Source of the DNA: Pithys albifrons albifrons
Lineage: Eukaryota; Chordata; Aves; Passeriformes; Thamnophilidae
Reading direction: 5' to 3'
Assembly: GCF_047495875.1 (NCBI RefSeq)
Contig: NC_092497.1
Span: 8,578,688 to 8,642,687 of the forward strand
Length of the DNA stretch: 64,000 bases
The position numbers were made by a program, and so were the translations under genes. The notes beneath the pieces are model-generated. The model worked only from the letters and a program-made list of their open reading frames with translations. It did not search any database and had not been told where the DNA came from. Shown here in pieces: positions 47,377 to 58,882 of this stretch; positions within the stretch are counted from its first letter, which is position 1; each line of letters starts with the position of its first letter.

Positions 47377-50300
47377 GGGTACCATGGCCATACCTGCAGT
47401 GTCAGGCTCCCTTCTGTTTAAAGGTGAGGGTAATTACAGCCCTGTACAGGATTTTTTGGAAGGCTGAGCGAACCAGTTTAGTCATCCTTGGTCCCAAGGT
47501 CACATCCCAGTGCTGCTTGAGAGCAGCAGGAGTGTAGGGACTCAGTCGGGGCAGGTCCTCTGTGCAAGTCCCTCAGTGTTCCCTGTTCCCCTCTGTCATC
47601 CCTGGGAATGCCCAGCTGGGGTGGAAGTACGAGTTCAGGGTCTGTCCTGGGGGGGACTGGATAACAGGGCCATGGCCAGAGCCTCCCCAGCCTCCTGCCA
47701 CCCCCTCCACTCCCCAACATTCCCCTGCTTCCAGGTGAAAGGCCTCATCCTGCAGCCTCCAGGTTGGGGCACATGAGCACACAGAGACACACGTGCATAT
47801 GTAAACATACACACTGCAGCAGGGAGCAGGGCCAGTGATGCCTTTCCCAGAACAAGTTATTTAATAAAGTGTTTCAGCACATAGTGAGTCATTAATTATG
47901 TCCAATCCTACAATGCTATAGTAGTTATATTAATTAAAATCACATTTTACTGCATTCCATACCATGTGCCCACCCTTGCAGGCATCATGCACCTCCTTCT
48001 AATCCCACCTTGCCCAAAGAGCCACTGCTGAGCTCTGGCTTCCTGCTGCCCAGAAACCCCTGGGGAACCAGAGGAATCCTTCTCCTGACTCTGACTCCCG
48101 GAATCTGGGGACATTCCTGCATGGGTTCTCAACAGGGATGAGCATCCCCAAACTCTGTACCAACATCTCAGTGTGACATTCTGGAGCTTTCCTAAGAAGC
48201 ACAGACAGACATCAATACACCTCTGGGAAAATCCCACACCAACACCAGCTTTCCAGACACTGCCATCAAAAATGAACAACAGCATCTTGTGAATGGCAAA
48301 AATCCACAAACTAGCATGGATGCTTCCCTCCAAACATCTACATCTCACTGCTGGAGCCACTACACAGTCCGTGGCTGCTGTCACATGGATGGCCCAGTCA
48401 CCCAAATATCTGATGCCATGTTCTACACATTTAACCCCAAGCCCCAGCAGGGTCATGACCACCAACCCCAGGGCAAAACCACATCCCATCCCTTCACTCC
48501 GCCTAAATGGAAATCATGTGTGAGCACACAATCTGCTGACCCACACTGGGACAAGCCAGTGTGACAGTCAGTAGCTGAAATACAGCTCAAGAGGGAACAG
48601 CACTGGTGGGACCAGCAGACTGGGAATGAATTTTTTCTCATCCATATTGAGTTATTTCTGTTTTCATCTGTCCCCCACTTAGTTCACCTGTGCTGGTAGA
48701 GCAGGGCTGTCATTTACTGTGGAATGCAAGGAAGACCAGGAGTGGTGTTGAACGACTGGCAGGGATCAGTGGTGAACCAAAAGCAGAAGTTTCAAAAGAA
48801 TAAAAGGGTTGCTCCTGCCCACCATCCCTTTATTCTTGGCAAAAAATGGTCTCACAGTGATTTTCAGACACGGTTCCCAAATCCCTTTGGCCCACCAGAT
48901 TCCAGCCTGATTCCAGCCTGGGTCCTCCTGCCCATGAACCCAACTGAGCTGGCAAAGGGACCATTGAGACCATATGGAAGCACATGCTTGGCGTTGCCTT
49001 TCCTGGGAGCATCTCTGGAGCACCTGAGCACCCCCAGACCTCAGCCCACCATGGTGGTGACACCCTCAACCACACGGCTCAGATCACTGTGCTGAAGTGC
49101 ACGCCTGCACGCACACCATGCACTCACACATCCTTGCTCCCTCTGTTGGAGCCCAGGAATGCTGCTGACATCACAGCTGGCAGGAAGGGACTGCCTAGCA
49201 GGTTTTGCCATAACAGTGGTCCTGACTCATGCAGTGTCCACTCTCCCTCCACACCTCCTTGTCACCTCTCAGGGTCTTCCTGCAAACACCACTGCTGTGG
49301 AAATGCTCCGGTTTAGCTGTGGAGAGCTAAACCAGGAGCAAAAACCTTGGGACAGCCCTTGAGGCTTGGCATCACCCAGAGATGTCTGCAGGCAAAGCCA
49401 GTTCCTGCCTGGGGCTCTCTCTTCCAAGACTTTTGCACCCATCCCGTAACTCCCTCTGACCACCCCATGGCCATAGCTCCTTTTTTTTCCCAAGTCCCCC
49501 AAAACCTGATCTGAGTGATAACACCTGGAGTGAGGCAGAAACCCTTGCAGGGACATGGCACTTTTCGCTCCCTGGCAGCTTTACCCAGATTTGATGTGGT
49601 TTCTTGATTCTCCTGGGGAGAGGGAGCTCTGTCCCACTCTAGCAAATCTCCATTACATAGTTAGGATTACATAGTTCCTCCCTTTGGTTTCTGAAGTATT
49701 TTCAAGTGTTTCAAATTCTCAAGTATTAACACATGACAGAGTCATTTGTAACTCCCAGACAAAAATAACCTGGTATAGAGGCTAGTGACAAACTGCTGTA
49801 ATGTCTGACTCCCAAGTATTGCCATATCACAGAAACATGTAGACAATGAGCAATCTTCATGATGGCCAAAAACTAGGGGACTTAGCAGGGCGAAAGAATA
49901 AGGTAAAGTAGATGTTTGTAGCCACTGAAGTTTAAAAAAAAATCTCAAGGGCTTCTCTCAGGACTCAGGCAGGCACCCAGCACATTCCTGGCTGCTGCTG
50001 AAAAAATGGAATCCCAGGAGAACTCGTTGCCTATAGGATGGGATCAGAGAGGTACCCAGGGCCCTCCTGATGCTCAGGGACCACCCAGACGAAACAGAGA
50101 TGCATTGATTAAAATCAGCCTCAGTCATTACTTGTTTCTTGGATGGACAATGGTTTAAATCTCACCTGGTTCATTAAGCTTCCCCCTCTGCACTGGGATT
50201 TAGCAGCCACTTTGCATCCCCCCACCAGCAGCAGCAGCTCCAGGGCTTAACAAGGGTTCAGCTGATGTTCACGGGGTGGTACAACAGCCACAGCCCTCCT

Positions 50301-53300
50301 CAGTGGGTGTGTTAGACACTCCTCATCACTCAAAAAGAAAAGGAAACACAACGAAAAGGGGACTAAACCAATCCATATATATAGGTCAGGGGTACAGAGG
50401 AAGAGACTGATTTTGACTGTCCAGAGTCAGTGGTTCTGACAGCTTTATTTCAAAACTGTGATGACCTGAATTACACACAGAGAACTAACGGGAAATTGAT
50501 ATGCCAGCAGTACTTGACCTCCTTTTAAATCACCGATTGCTTTTTGCATAGATTGTTTTGTGTACCTTGTTTTTATTCTCGGTCACTTTTGTTTGTTTTC
50601 TGCAACAGGCAAGAGAGCAAATTTATCTGATTTCCAGTCTGTTGCCACGTTGGCTTTACACATAGCAACAAGGAGGAGAAACCCTTTCCAGTTTTTTTTC
50701 TGATTGTAAAAAACAACCTGCAGTCTCCAAAAATCACATCAGAGACACTGACGGAGAGGAAAAGCTCTGCCTACCCCTTTCCTCTTGCAGTCATGTCATG
50801 TTTTATCAGTGATGGGTGGTTTGCCCTGCCTGTCTCACCAAAGCAGCCCTTGGCAATCTCCCTGCAGTAGAATAGTGCTCTGTTTCCCAGTCACAAACAA
50901 AAAAAAAATCAGTCTCCAGGGCAGCTCCTGAGACAAGAGGGAGTGGAGAGAGTTAGGAACATGTAAATATGGGGCTTATTTATTTATGGTTTAAACCTCT
51001 GAGTTCCAAACCGCCTGGCAATGTGAGCGCCATCCCTTTCATCCAAACCCAACCTGAATGGTGCTGAGCAAACATCAGCAGAGGTGGTGATGATGACAAT
51101 GACTTAATTAATTGAAATCGTCAAGCACACCTGACTCAGATTTAACAGGTCTGGCCTTTTTTATTCTTTGGTCCAGCCCCCAGTTCCAGTGACTCTGCAA
51201 GACAAGTATGTTACATCCTCATTCACCTGATGGGGAAATGGAGGCAAGGCAGTGGAGGGGTGTGCTGGAGTGCAGTAAAGGTGAGTCATAGCTGGAGTGC
51301 ATTCAGAAAATTCCCCCATGGTTCTCTGTTTTGCTTTTGCTTCCAATGGAAATAGCAGTGGTGTTGTCTCTCTCTCTGTCACATCCCTCCTAGTTTGTGA
51401 TTTTCAACCCGCAGAGGCTGCTTCCCCTCCAGATGTGAGTGTTTCAGAGACCTTTTGTGGAATTTGGCAGCTCAGCTGGGAGGAGGAGAAAGGCCAAAGA
51501 CTTCCTCCACTGGGAGGAAGATAGTGAAGCACTCTGAACTGCATTGGTAGCCACTCAAGACTCCACACAAGAGGAAAAAGAAACCAGCTTCAGAGCTCTG
51601 ATGCTCCAGGAACACTGTGCAAAAGTCTTACCCTGTGGGTGTTGAAGCTGTTCTTCTGGGCCTCTTTTTGCACTGGGAAGGGTTCCCAGCACCTGGCCTC
51701 ACCTCATGGGGTGCTTTGGGGCTGCAAGGACAGAGAGAAGTACGCTGGCTTTGGGACAGGTGAAGCCCTCTTTCCTGACCCCTACAGCCCCTGCACAGCT
51801 GCTCCGTGAGCCAGAGCTGTCATCTGCTGGGGTCAGATCAGGGAAGACCCCTTTGAGATCTATACAAGGGTCATTCCACCAAAAATCCACTGGGCATTGG
51901 CTTTGGGCAGTCTGGGAAAATCTGCTTTGCTACCCTTCAGCCTGGTTTGACTTCAAAGAGCAGGAGTTATCATCTTGTGCTTAGATATCAGGAGAAATGT
52001 GCTCCAGGATGAGCCAGGGGACCACAAGGTGAGGCCAGATGCCCCCTGAAGGTGCTGAAGGCTGCACAGAGAACTTTGTGCTATGTAACATTCAGGTGCA
52101 TCCCAAAACCCCAGACCCAGGGATGACAGACATGTCTCACAGCTGAAGACTCTCACTTGAATACCCCATCCTGCCCTGCCATACGTTACCAAGCCATGAG
52201 CAAAAGGCTTCCTTGCCCCCTGGAAAATGAGCCTTTGTCCTGAAACAGGAGGGTTACAGCACCCAAATTTTATACTGGAGATGGATGTCCCTGCTGTCAT
52301 TTGGGGGTTCCCAGTGGCTGGCATGGGAGAAAACACAGAGAGGCAGATCCCCCAGGAATCAGGCCTTGCAATCTGGGTGAGGACAGCAGCAACAACTAGG
52401 GGCATGGGACAATTTGAAATCACCTGGGAGATGGTGGAGTTCTCACTTAGGAGTGATTTGTCTTTGTCTTTGATTTGTCTTTAAACAACCTGTGAAGGTG
52501 TACCCAAGACTTGGGGTTCTTCTTGTGGAAGGGATGGAGAAAAATGGGAAACAATATTCAAGTGGTCATAACACTTTAATGTCACTGTATCCATAGGAGG
52601 AGCAGATGTGTAGGCTGGGAATCTTCTGTTCCCAAAAGACATCATGGGAAAGGTTGTAGTAGAGGCTGCAAAGTTAAAAGGGGCAAAGTGCTTGGATAGA
52701 GAAGGATCACTCATCGTCTTGTCTACTGTGAGGTTGAGGGCATCAAAAAAAACTATCAGTTGGCAAGATCAAAACAAACCAAAGGAAATGATTCTGCACC
52801 CAAATAGGTCATTAGTTTGGGCAGCTGCTTTGCACAGGATGTTACAAATGCTAAAATTAATCCAGTTTCAAAAATAACTAAACAAATAAATGGGAGAAAA
52901 ATTTGCTGAAGACTATTAAACACAAGGACACTTCTGACTCAGGTAGTCTGAGTCACACAAAAATGTCAGAGGTTGGGGAAATAATCTGAGGAAGTATCAC
53001 TTGTCCTTATAGCCTTCCAAGGGTGGACTCCCATGAAGAGAAGTGCTGGCATAGATGGGCTCCTGTGGATATAGAGACACTCAGCACTGAAATGCAGTGT
53101 TGGTCATGATAAGTTTGTTATCTACCTGTGTGAATCTGCCCTAAGATCTCACTGCTCTGCTGTGCAAAGCCATGTCTGGAGGGAGCTGGAAGGAGCTCTG
53201 AGGGGGACATGCCAGCAGGTGGGGAAAGGAGATAGAGCCCAGCAGGACCTGTCCAGGCAGGACCCTGGAGATAAGGCGATGTCAGGGGAATCACGTAGTG

Positions 53301-53985
53301 CAGCAACTTGATAGAGCAGCAGCTGCTGGGTCTGAAGCCAAGAAACAGAGCCTGAAGGCCCTGAGATAAGGCAAGGGCAGAGGGAGGCCATATGCTGGCA
53401 GCGAGAATTTGCAAATCTCCTTTTTCATTCCAGTGACGCAGGAAAACAAGGCCAAAAGGGAAAATATTCAAAACAATTAATATATACTCCAGGCAGGCAC
53501 AGTCCAGCTCAGCTGTCCAGCCCCAGCTTCAGGGTCAGCCTCTGAAGGCATGTCCAATACCTTCATGCTCTTCATGATTAATACACCCTGAGACCTATAT
53601 GATGAAAGCAGAGGCAGGAACAGAATTCAATGTCATCCCAACAGATGGTAGCACCTTTCAATCTTTTGGGGTGTTCTTATGTCTGTGTCTGTAGAAGAGG
53701 CAAGTCCACTGCCTCCCAAACAGCCTCCAAATCTTCAAGCCCTCTGTTGCTGCCATACTAGTATTGTTGCTTGTTTGGTGGCTGTACACCATCTTCACAG
53801 CAAGGGCTCTGAAAAGCTCTGTCATCCCTCCCTCTGTGCGCGAAGTATCTCATGTGAAGCCAGTGCCGGGGTTGGCAGAGAGCCTCAAAGTCTTGGGTCT
53901 CATTCTGCAACCCCCTCCAATGCCAATAAAATGCTGTCACATCATCAAAGTGATGACCCAGAAACACAATCAGGGATGAGATCAA
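47377..53985. other. intergenic, no gene recognised
   Basis: Nothing could be assigned. The part at 49600-51200 is AT-richer, with several T-rich tracts. Open frames are mostly below 120 codons; two longer ones (180 codons at 47947-48489 and 156 at 51953-52423, both minus) lack domain signatures. No CR1 or LTR was seen until about 53990. Confidence 0.45.
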
Positions 53986-53989
53986 GTCC

Positions 53990-54342
53990 AGAGCAACCAG
54001 GATGAGCTCAAGATGTAGGCCCACAGGAATTTCATGGCATTCAACAAGGCCGAGTGCAGGGTGCTGCACCTGGGTCAGGGCAACCCTCAGTATAAATCCA
54101 GGCTGGGGGTTGAACACACCGAGAGCAGCCCTGTTGAGAAGGACTTGGGGATGCTGGTGGGTGAGAGGCTAGACATGACCTGGCCATGTGCAGTCACAGC
54201 CCAGAAAGCAAACGTGTCCTGTGCTGCATCCAGAGCAGGGTGGGCAGCAGGTGAAGGAGGGAATTCTGCCCCTCAGTTCTGCTGAAACCCCACCTGAAGC
54301 ACTGCATCCTGCTCTGGGGGCCCTGGCATAAAAAAGACATGG
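53990..54342 (+). mobile_element. CR1 LINE, left part (split)
   Basis: Plus-strand CR1 with landmarks 'aatttcatggcattcaacaaggccgagtgc', 'tgcacctgggtcagggcaa', 'agcagccctgttgagaaggacttgggg' and 'actgcatcctgctctgggggccc'. It stops at 'aagacatgg', where a solo LTR begins. CR1 sequence resumes at 59877. Confidence 0.9.
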
Positions 54343-54347
54343 ATTTG

Positions 54348-54606
54348 TGTGCTAGTTTTGGCTGGGGTAGAGTTAATTTCCTTCACAGGCATGGGGCTGT
54401 GCTTTGGGTTTGTATGGAACACAGTGACAATAATACAGAGATGTTTTTCTTACTGCTGAGCAGCCCTTGTACAGAGCAAAGGCTTTTTCTGCTTTTTATA
54501 TTGCCACGCTGCTGAGGAGGCTGGGAGTGTATGGGAAGTTGTGAGGAGACACAGCTGCCCCCAGCTGACTGAAAGGATATTTCATATCATATGTCATCAT
54601 GCCCAG
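54348..54606 (+). mobile_element. outer solo LTR, 5' part (split)
   Basis: It starts TGTGCTAGTTTTGGCTGGGG, the start of a frequent avian ERV LTR family, and continues to 'catcatgcccag'. Here an ERVK-like provirus interrupts it. The matching 3' part is at 59552-59876. The flanks atttg (54343-54347) and acctg (59877-59881) are a plausible mutated 5-bp target duplication, since CR1 normally reads acctg at this place. Confidence 0.88.
54602..54606. repeat. target-site duplication CCCAG (left)
   Basis: CCCAG immediately before the left end of the ERVK-like provirus is repeated at 59552-59556 immediately after its right end. Removing the provirus and one copy restores an uninterrupted outer LTR. 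Confidence 0.9.
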
Positions 54607-55275
54607 TTATCGGTGAATGATTGATTGTCCACTGATACGGTGAATAGGGCTGGCGCTCCCAGGAGAAGGGCTCGAAGAGCAATAGCATGTTCTCTCGAGG
54701 AACCAGCTCCTTGGAAGCTCAGGGATGGCTCCTCCCGGTCCCAACCCGGCGACGATTCCCCAAAGGAAGAGGTCCACACGAGTCGAGAGTCCACGAAGAG
54801 AAGCGAAGTTTATTGGGGTGCCCGGACTTATATAGGGGAGCATGGGATTTTCCAGAACATGGGCGGAGTAAGGGGAGGAGATAGGGAGGAGTGACACATC
54901 TCATTGGGGGGCATGCAAATTAGGGGGAGGAACGAGGGGAGAACCAATAGGAGAACATAACCATGTAAGGGAAATGGTGCACTTCACCAACCAAAGACCA
55001 ATCAGGATAGGGTTGGTGGGAAAATGCCCTGAGGGTCTGTGGGAAGGAGAAACTTGGACAGGGATGACAAAGGGAAAAAAGACAAGGGTAGCCATCTTAG
55101 GTTATATAACAATCAAACTGGGGAAATATCCAAGTAACTCCTAAAGCCCCCATGGTCCTTATCGAGCTTCTTTTGAGGTTTTCCTGGTTCTTGAACTTCT
55201 GCGTCTTCATCCACCCAGCGCTTGTAATACTTTTGCCATTTAATAAAGTCTTCATCCACTAGATCTCCTCCGACA
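54607..55275 (-). repeat. ERVK-like 3' LTR
   Basis: 669 bp, starting TGTCGGAGG on the minus strand and ending CACCGATAA next to the CCCAG target duplication. TATA box CTATATAAG at 54827-54835 and AATAAA at 54809-54814. It is the partner of the LTR at 58883-59551. Confidence 0.93.
55125..55275 (-). other. open frame in U3 of the 3' LTR
   Basis: About 49 codons running from the LTR start, with LVDEDFIKWQKYYKRWVDED followed by a Gln/Lys-rich and acidic end (DISPV, stop). The same frame is open in the other LTR (59401-59551), and the one coding-region difference inside the shared core is synonymous. It could be the tail of an envelope or accessory frame entering U3. In this copy it is joined upstream only to unrelated sequence. 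Confidence 0.45.
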
Positions 55276-55289
55276 TCTCCTCCTTTTTT
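55276..55289 (-). other. polypurine tract
   Basis: AAAAAAGGAGGAGA on the minus strand directly precedes the TG of the 3' LTR, exactly where plus-strand DNA priming occurs in retroviruses. Confidence 0.88.
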
Positions 55290-55754
55290 GTCTTTTAATG
55301 CTGGGTAGGCATGAGGAGCCTGCAAAGCTTTAAAACTTTGAAAAGACTTAAACATACAAGGAAAATTACAGTAACTTTTAAGCAACGTTTTTAACTGGAA
55401 TAAACTGGTGCAGAAACTGGGTTTAAAAATCATTATAGACATGAAAAAATAATAAGTTTAAAATAAAATTACTTGAGGCATTAACTTATACATTAAGAAA
55501 ATTAATGATATGTAAAGAAACACTGCAGGTCCCGACTTAGATTACTGATAAAAGACCATAAATGTAAATGAAACTGGAATGATAGCCATCACTCTTCAGA
55601 TATGTTCTTCTCTTCACAGCCTTTTAACACTTCTTATCATTAACTTCTTTTCCTCAAACCTGTATCCCTTCTTTTTCATTTTTCTCCTTTCTCTTTCTAC
55701 CTCTCAGATTCTTTCTGCTGCTCCTCTCTCCAACCTATACTTGCATTGGCCATC
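55290..55754. other. AT-rich interior of the provirus, left of the solo LTR
   Basis: No retroviral domain was recognised. The stretch is AT-rich with a pyrimidine-rich end. It lies between the polypurine tract and the solo LTR. Confidence 0.5.
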
Positions 55755-56384
55755 TGTGCTGGTTTAAAGGTGAACCAGCAGGGGAAATGAACTCACCACG
55801 AGAGAGATTATAAGTCAGAGCTAAAATTTAATAATAATATTACAATAACCACACTGACACACAAGGGAAATTGCTTTCAACTCACAAAAACCCCAGCAGT
55901 ATAACCCAGTGTCCTGGGGCACAAACCCAAGGAGGGTTTGTTTGCCCTTGTGCTGAGACCCCTGTGGCTCCCCCAAGTCCAGAGCAAAAGGAAAAGAAAA
56001 ACCTGTTGGTGCAGGCGAGGGCTGTGGTCTGGGCGAGAGCGGTGATCTCCTCCTGTCAAGGTCCTGCTGCTGCTCTGGATCTGACGAGAAGTTCCCAAGG
56101 TCTTCTTACCCACCACTTATGTACCCTCAGGGAGCACTCAGTCCCTCCCCCTGGGCGGGGAGTCACACAATGGGTGATTAACTCTGGGAGCCAGGGGGTG
56201 TTGAGCTGTTGATGGCCCATTAGCAGCTCCGCCCCCCTCAGGCTGGGTGTGAAGGTGATAATGACTCCCTGGGCAGCTGCTGCTAATGGCCCATTGACCT
56301 TGGGGAATGAATAGAGGGGGTAGAATACACAGCTTTGATTCCCCCCACACAGGGTTAGCTGGTCCCTCCTGCTGAACTAGGACA
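55755..56384 (-). mobile_element. solo LTR inserted in the ERVK-like provirus
   Basis: 630 bp with TG...CA ends: on the plus strand TGTGCTGGTTTAAAGG to GAACTAGGACA. It is flanked by the perfect 5-bp duplication CCATC (55750-55754 and 56385-56389). I favour minus orientation because the minus strand starts TGTCCTAGTTCAGCAG, has a TACATAAG promoter-like box near 56115-56122 and ends in TTTAAACCAGCACA after an AT-rich ATTAAA stretch, the layout I know for this avian LTR family. No internal region remains, so recombination between two LTRs removed it. Confidence 0.9.
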
Positions 56385-56389
56385 CCATC

Positions 56390-57302
56390 CTTATCTCACC
56401 CTACGCAAACTTTCTTCTACCTTTTCACAGACTGTCTTCTGACTTGCCAACATTTTATTTTATTAAATCTTTACTCCAACCAAAAGGCTATCTATAAAAA
56501 GAAGTCAAATGCATGTAAAGTAAATGTTCTTTCCAATGATTGGTTGTAACTTAGTGGAGGACATCATAAAATATAATCAACTAAAAGAGAAATTAGAATA
56601 AAAGGGAATTCCTTCTTTCCCTTCCTTGCGAAGGCTTACAGTGAATAAGTATTTCCTGTGGTGTAAGACTGACATTATTTTACCACTTCACTGCGGTTAC
56701 TAAAACATTACTTATAGCGGAAAAACGTTCTGCTTAATTAATGCCGAAGAGCACTGGTATAACTTACCATTTCTTTTTAGCGTTCTTTGTAAATGTAGCT
56801 TAAAGATGATGTTCTAGAGTATTCTACCTCTTACGAAGTTACTGTTTATTTTCTCTATAATTAATGGAGAAGAAAGCAGTTTGTAGCACAATTAAAACGA
56901 GATGTAAATACTTAATTTAGGCAAAGGTAAATTATGTTCAAGAAGTGTTGATAATAAAGGAAATGTAGAATTACTAATTGAATTTTGATGGGTAAAATTC
57001 AGTGAAATGTATGTGGCCATCAGAGAACGCCTCTAGGAAAACCATAACATTCACACAGGGATGATAAATGTAAAGCAGCATAACGTGAGGTAGCATTCAA
57101 TGCTGTTGTACAGTGTAATCTTAAAGTAGAATAAGTGCAGGGATACATTTATACTTCACACTAACTATCTCATTCACACTGGTGGCCACCACATTCAAGC
57201 AGTCACACTCACTGACCTAAATGCATTCCTAGTACACCCATTTCTGGCCCATGCAAATGATTATACGTTGTTCAGAGATCTGTAAAACATAATTAAAAAC
57301 AG
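56390..57302. other. AT-rich interior of the provirus, right of the solo LTR
   Basis: AT-rich sequence with stops in all frames and no recognisable polymerase or envelope motif. It may be captured host DNA or strongly decayed sequence. Confidence 0.5.
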
Positions 57303-58121
57303 TTACAATATGAACATATACAAAACAAAATTCTCAACCGAAGACTTGTGCATTTCAAACAGGATTTGAGCAAGATCATTGTCCCTCTTGTGTGATAGCT
57401 TTCTTAGTGTTTTAATGGAGAACAATAACTCCGGTAATCCAGATACTCCCGGTCCATGGGTGCAGCCATCTTGCCATCCCTTTTTACATTTAGAATAAAT
57501 ATCGGGGGGTACTGGGGTTTTAGCCGCTGGCTCTTTAAGACAGTTGGTTTTAAAATGTCCACGTTCTCCACAGCTGAAACATTTTGCCTGGCTAGGCTGG
57601 AGAGACACTGCTAGTGCTTGGGTGACTTCTTTAGCCACATCTTTCGTGATCTCCATATTGTTCAATAATGTCCTTGCTAGGTCTTTCAAGTCATTTGGTG
57701 TAAAGGTGAATGTTTGTAAAAGTGCGCCAGTAACTCTCATTGCTTTTATTAGAGGAATTGGTAGTTCATTGAGATCTTTGGCCTGTAATGCCGCTCGCTC
57801 CATTCGGGATAAACGAGCCGACTGCCGGCAAGCCACCGAAAGATCTGTCGTATTGGGCGCCGCCGTGAAAGGCGGGCTGAATGGATTGGTGGATGGCGCC
57901 ATGGGAGAGGGACTGAATGGATTGGTGGATGATAGTCCGGTAGGCCCATGGCTTGGGCCTACTCCCAGGGTGCCACCATTTTGGGCCGGAAGATGGGAGG
58001 GGCCTGAGCCGCCCGTGATGTAAAAGGGCGGATCTAGACGCGGAGGGTCATAGGGACTGCCCATGAAGGGAGACGGCCCCTCCTCTCCTGACGTCACCAG
58101 CAAAGGGTATGCACTAGGCAC
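57303..58121 (-). pseudogene. gag: gag remnant, proline-rich and nucleocapsid part
   Basis: An open frame of 272 codons. The first half is rich in Pro, Ser and Gly, like the linker region of Gag. A short helical part follows and then one zinc knuckle, C-x2-C-x4-H-x4-C, at 57540-57581 (CFSCGERGHFKTNC). I see no major homology region of capsid, so most of capsid seems to be missing. The frame differs from the preceding gag segment. The C-terminal 60 residues do not look retroviral and probably run across a deletion. Confidence 0.8.
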
Positions 58122-58632
58122 CTCCTCCCGTCTGCTCCGGACGCCATTTTGTGCGTCTAAATCTCTGCCGCCATTTTGTGGTCATGTAATACATGCGGTT
58201 GGGGAAGCAGATGTGGTGGTGGTCACTGTGTTCGTAATGGCCCCGAGGTTCGAAGGAACAGTCATGGTGGAGGGGGGATTCTGGTGTCCCGACGCCATTT
58301 GCGCGCTTCGACTGCAACTTCCTGTGTAACTGTTCCTGGGACCCCTGGATCCCCAATCCCTGGTCTGCTTCTAGGATGGACTGGATTAGGGTCCAAGCCA
58401 CTAAGGCACATGTGGCATTTTTATCTTTTTTATTTGCCGCTGCCCATAATTTATGTCCAAGAGAGTCCCATTCATCAACGGTGAGGTTGCGAGGCAGGGA
58501 ATATCCTTCTTTGGACATGCACTTCGTTAGCGATTTTATAGCTGCTTTGTCCACCTCATGATTAGTTTCGGTTATTAGGGACTTCAAGCGTCGATAATCA
58601 GTTTTTTCTCTCTTGGAGAGAATCCCACTCAT
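58114..58632 (-). pseudogene. gag: gag remnant, N-terminal (matrix-like) part
   Basis: 172 codons beginning MSGILSKREKTD, about 230 bases downstream of the primer site, where gag is expected. The first half, with its helical charged segment and LTVDEWDSLGHKLW, looks like the matrix part of a class II Gag. The C-terminal part after about residue 130 (basic, KWRQRFRRTKW) looks out of frame. The next gag segment is in another frame, so at least one frameshift separates them. Position 2 is Ser, so the usual Met-Gly myristoylation start is absent. Confidence 0.75.
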
Positions 58633-58863
58633 TTTGAATAAATGAGAAAGGTGTAATGGGGAGAGGAACTTCCCGGGGAGCTACCTACCTCCAGGGCAGG
58701 TTGAGGATCGGTCCTTCGGTCCCACGTCGAAGCAACAAGGTATGATCAGCAGAGCTGAGGGAATGCCGAGGTGCTCCGTCCAGTCGCTGTCTCCAGGGTT
58801 CACCGATGGCCGAGGGTTTCACCCGCCCTACGGCTGTAACCGCTCTGGCGTGGGGAATGTCAC

Positions 58864-58881
58864 CACACACATTGGGTGCCA
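58864..58881 (-). other. primer-binding site, tRNA-Lys-like
   Basis: On the minus strand TGGCACCCAATGTGTGTG begins two bases after the 5' LTR. It resembles the site for tRNA-Lys used by betaretrovirus-like elements, with several mismatches. The position fits; the tRNA assignment is tentative. Confidence 0.6.
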
Positions 58882-58882
58882 A

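Noticed and set aside
57544..58023. 159-codon plus-strand frame
   Set aside because: It is the antisense of the gag remnant with its zinc knuckle on the minus strand.
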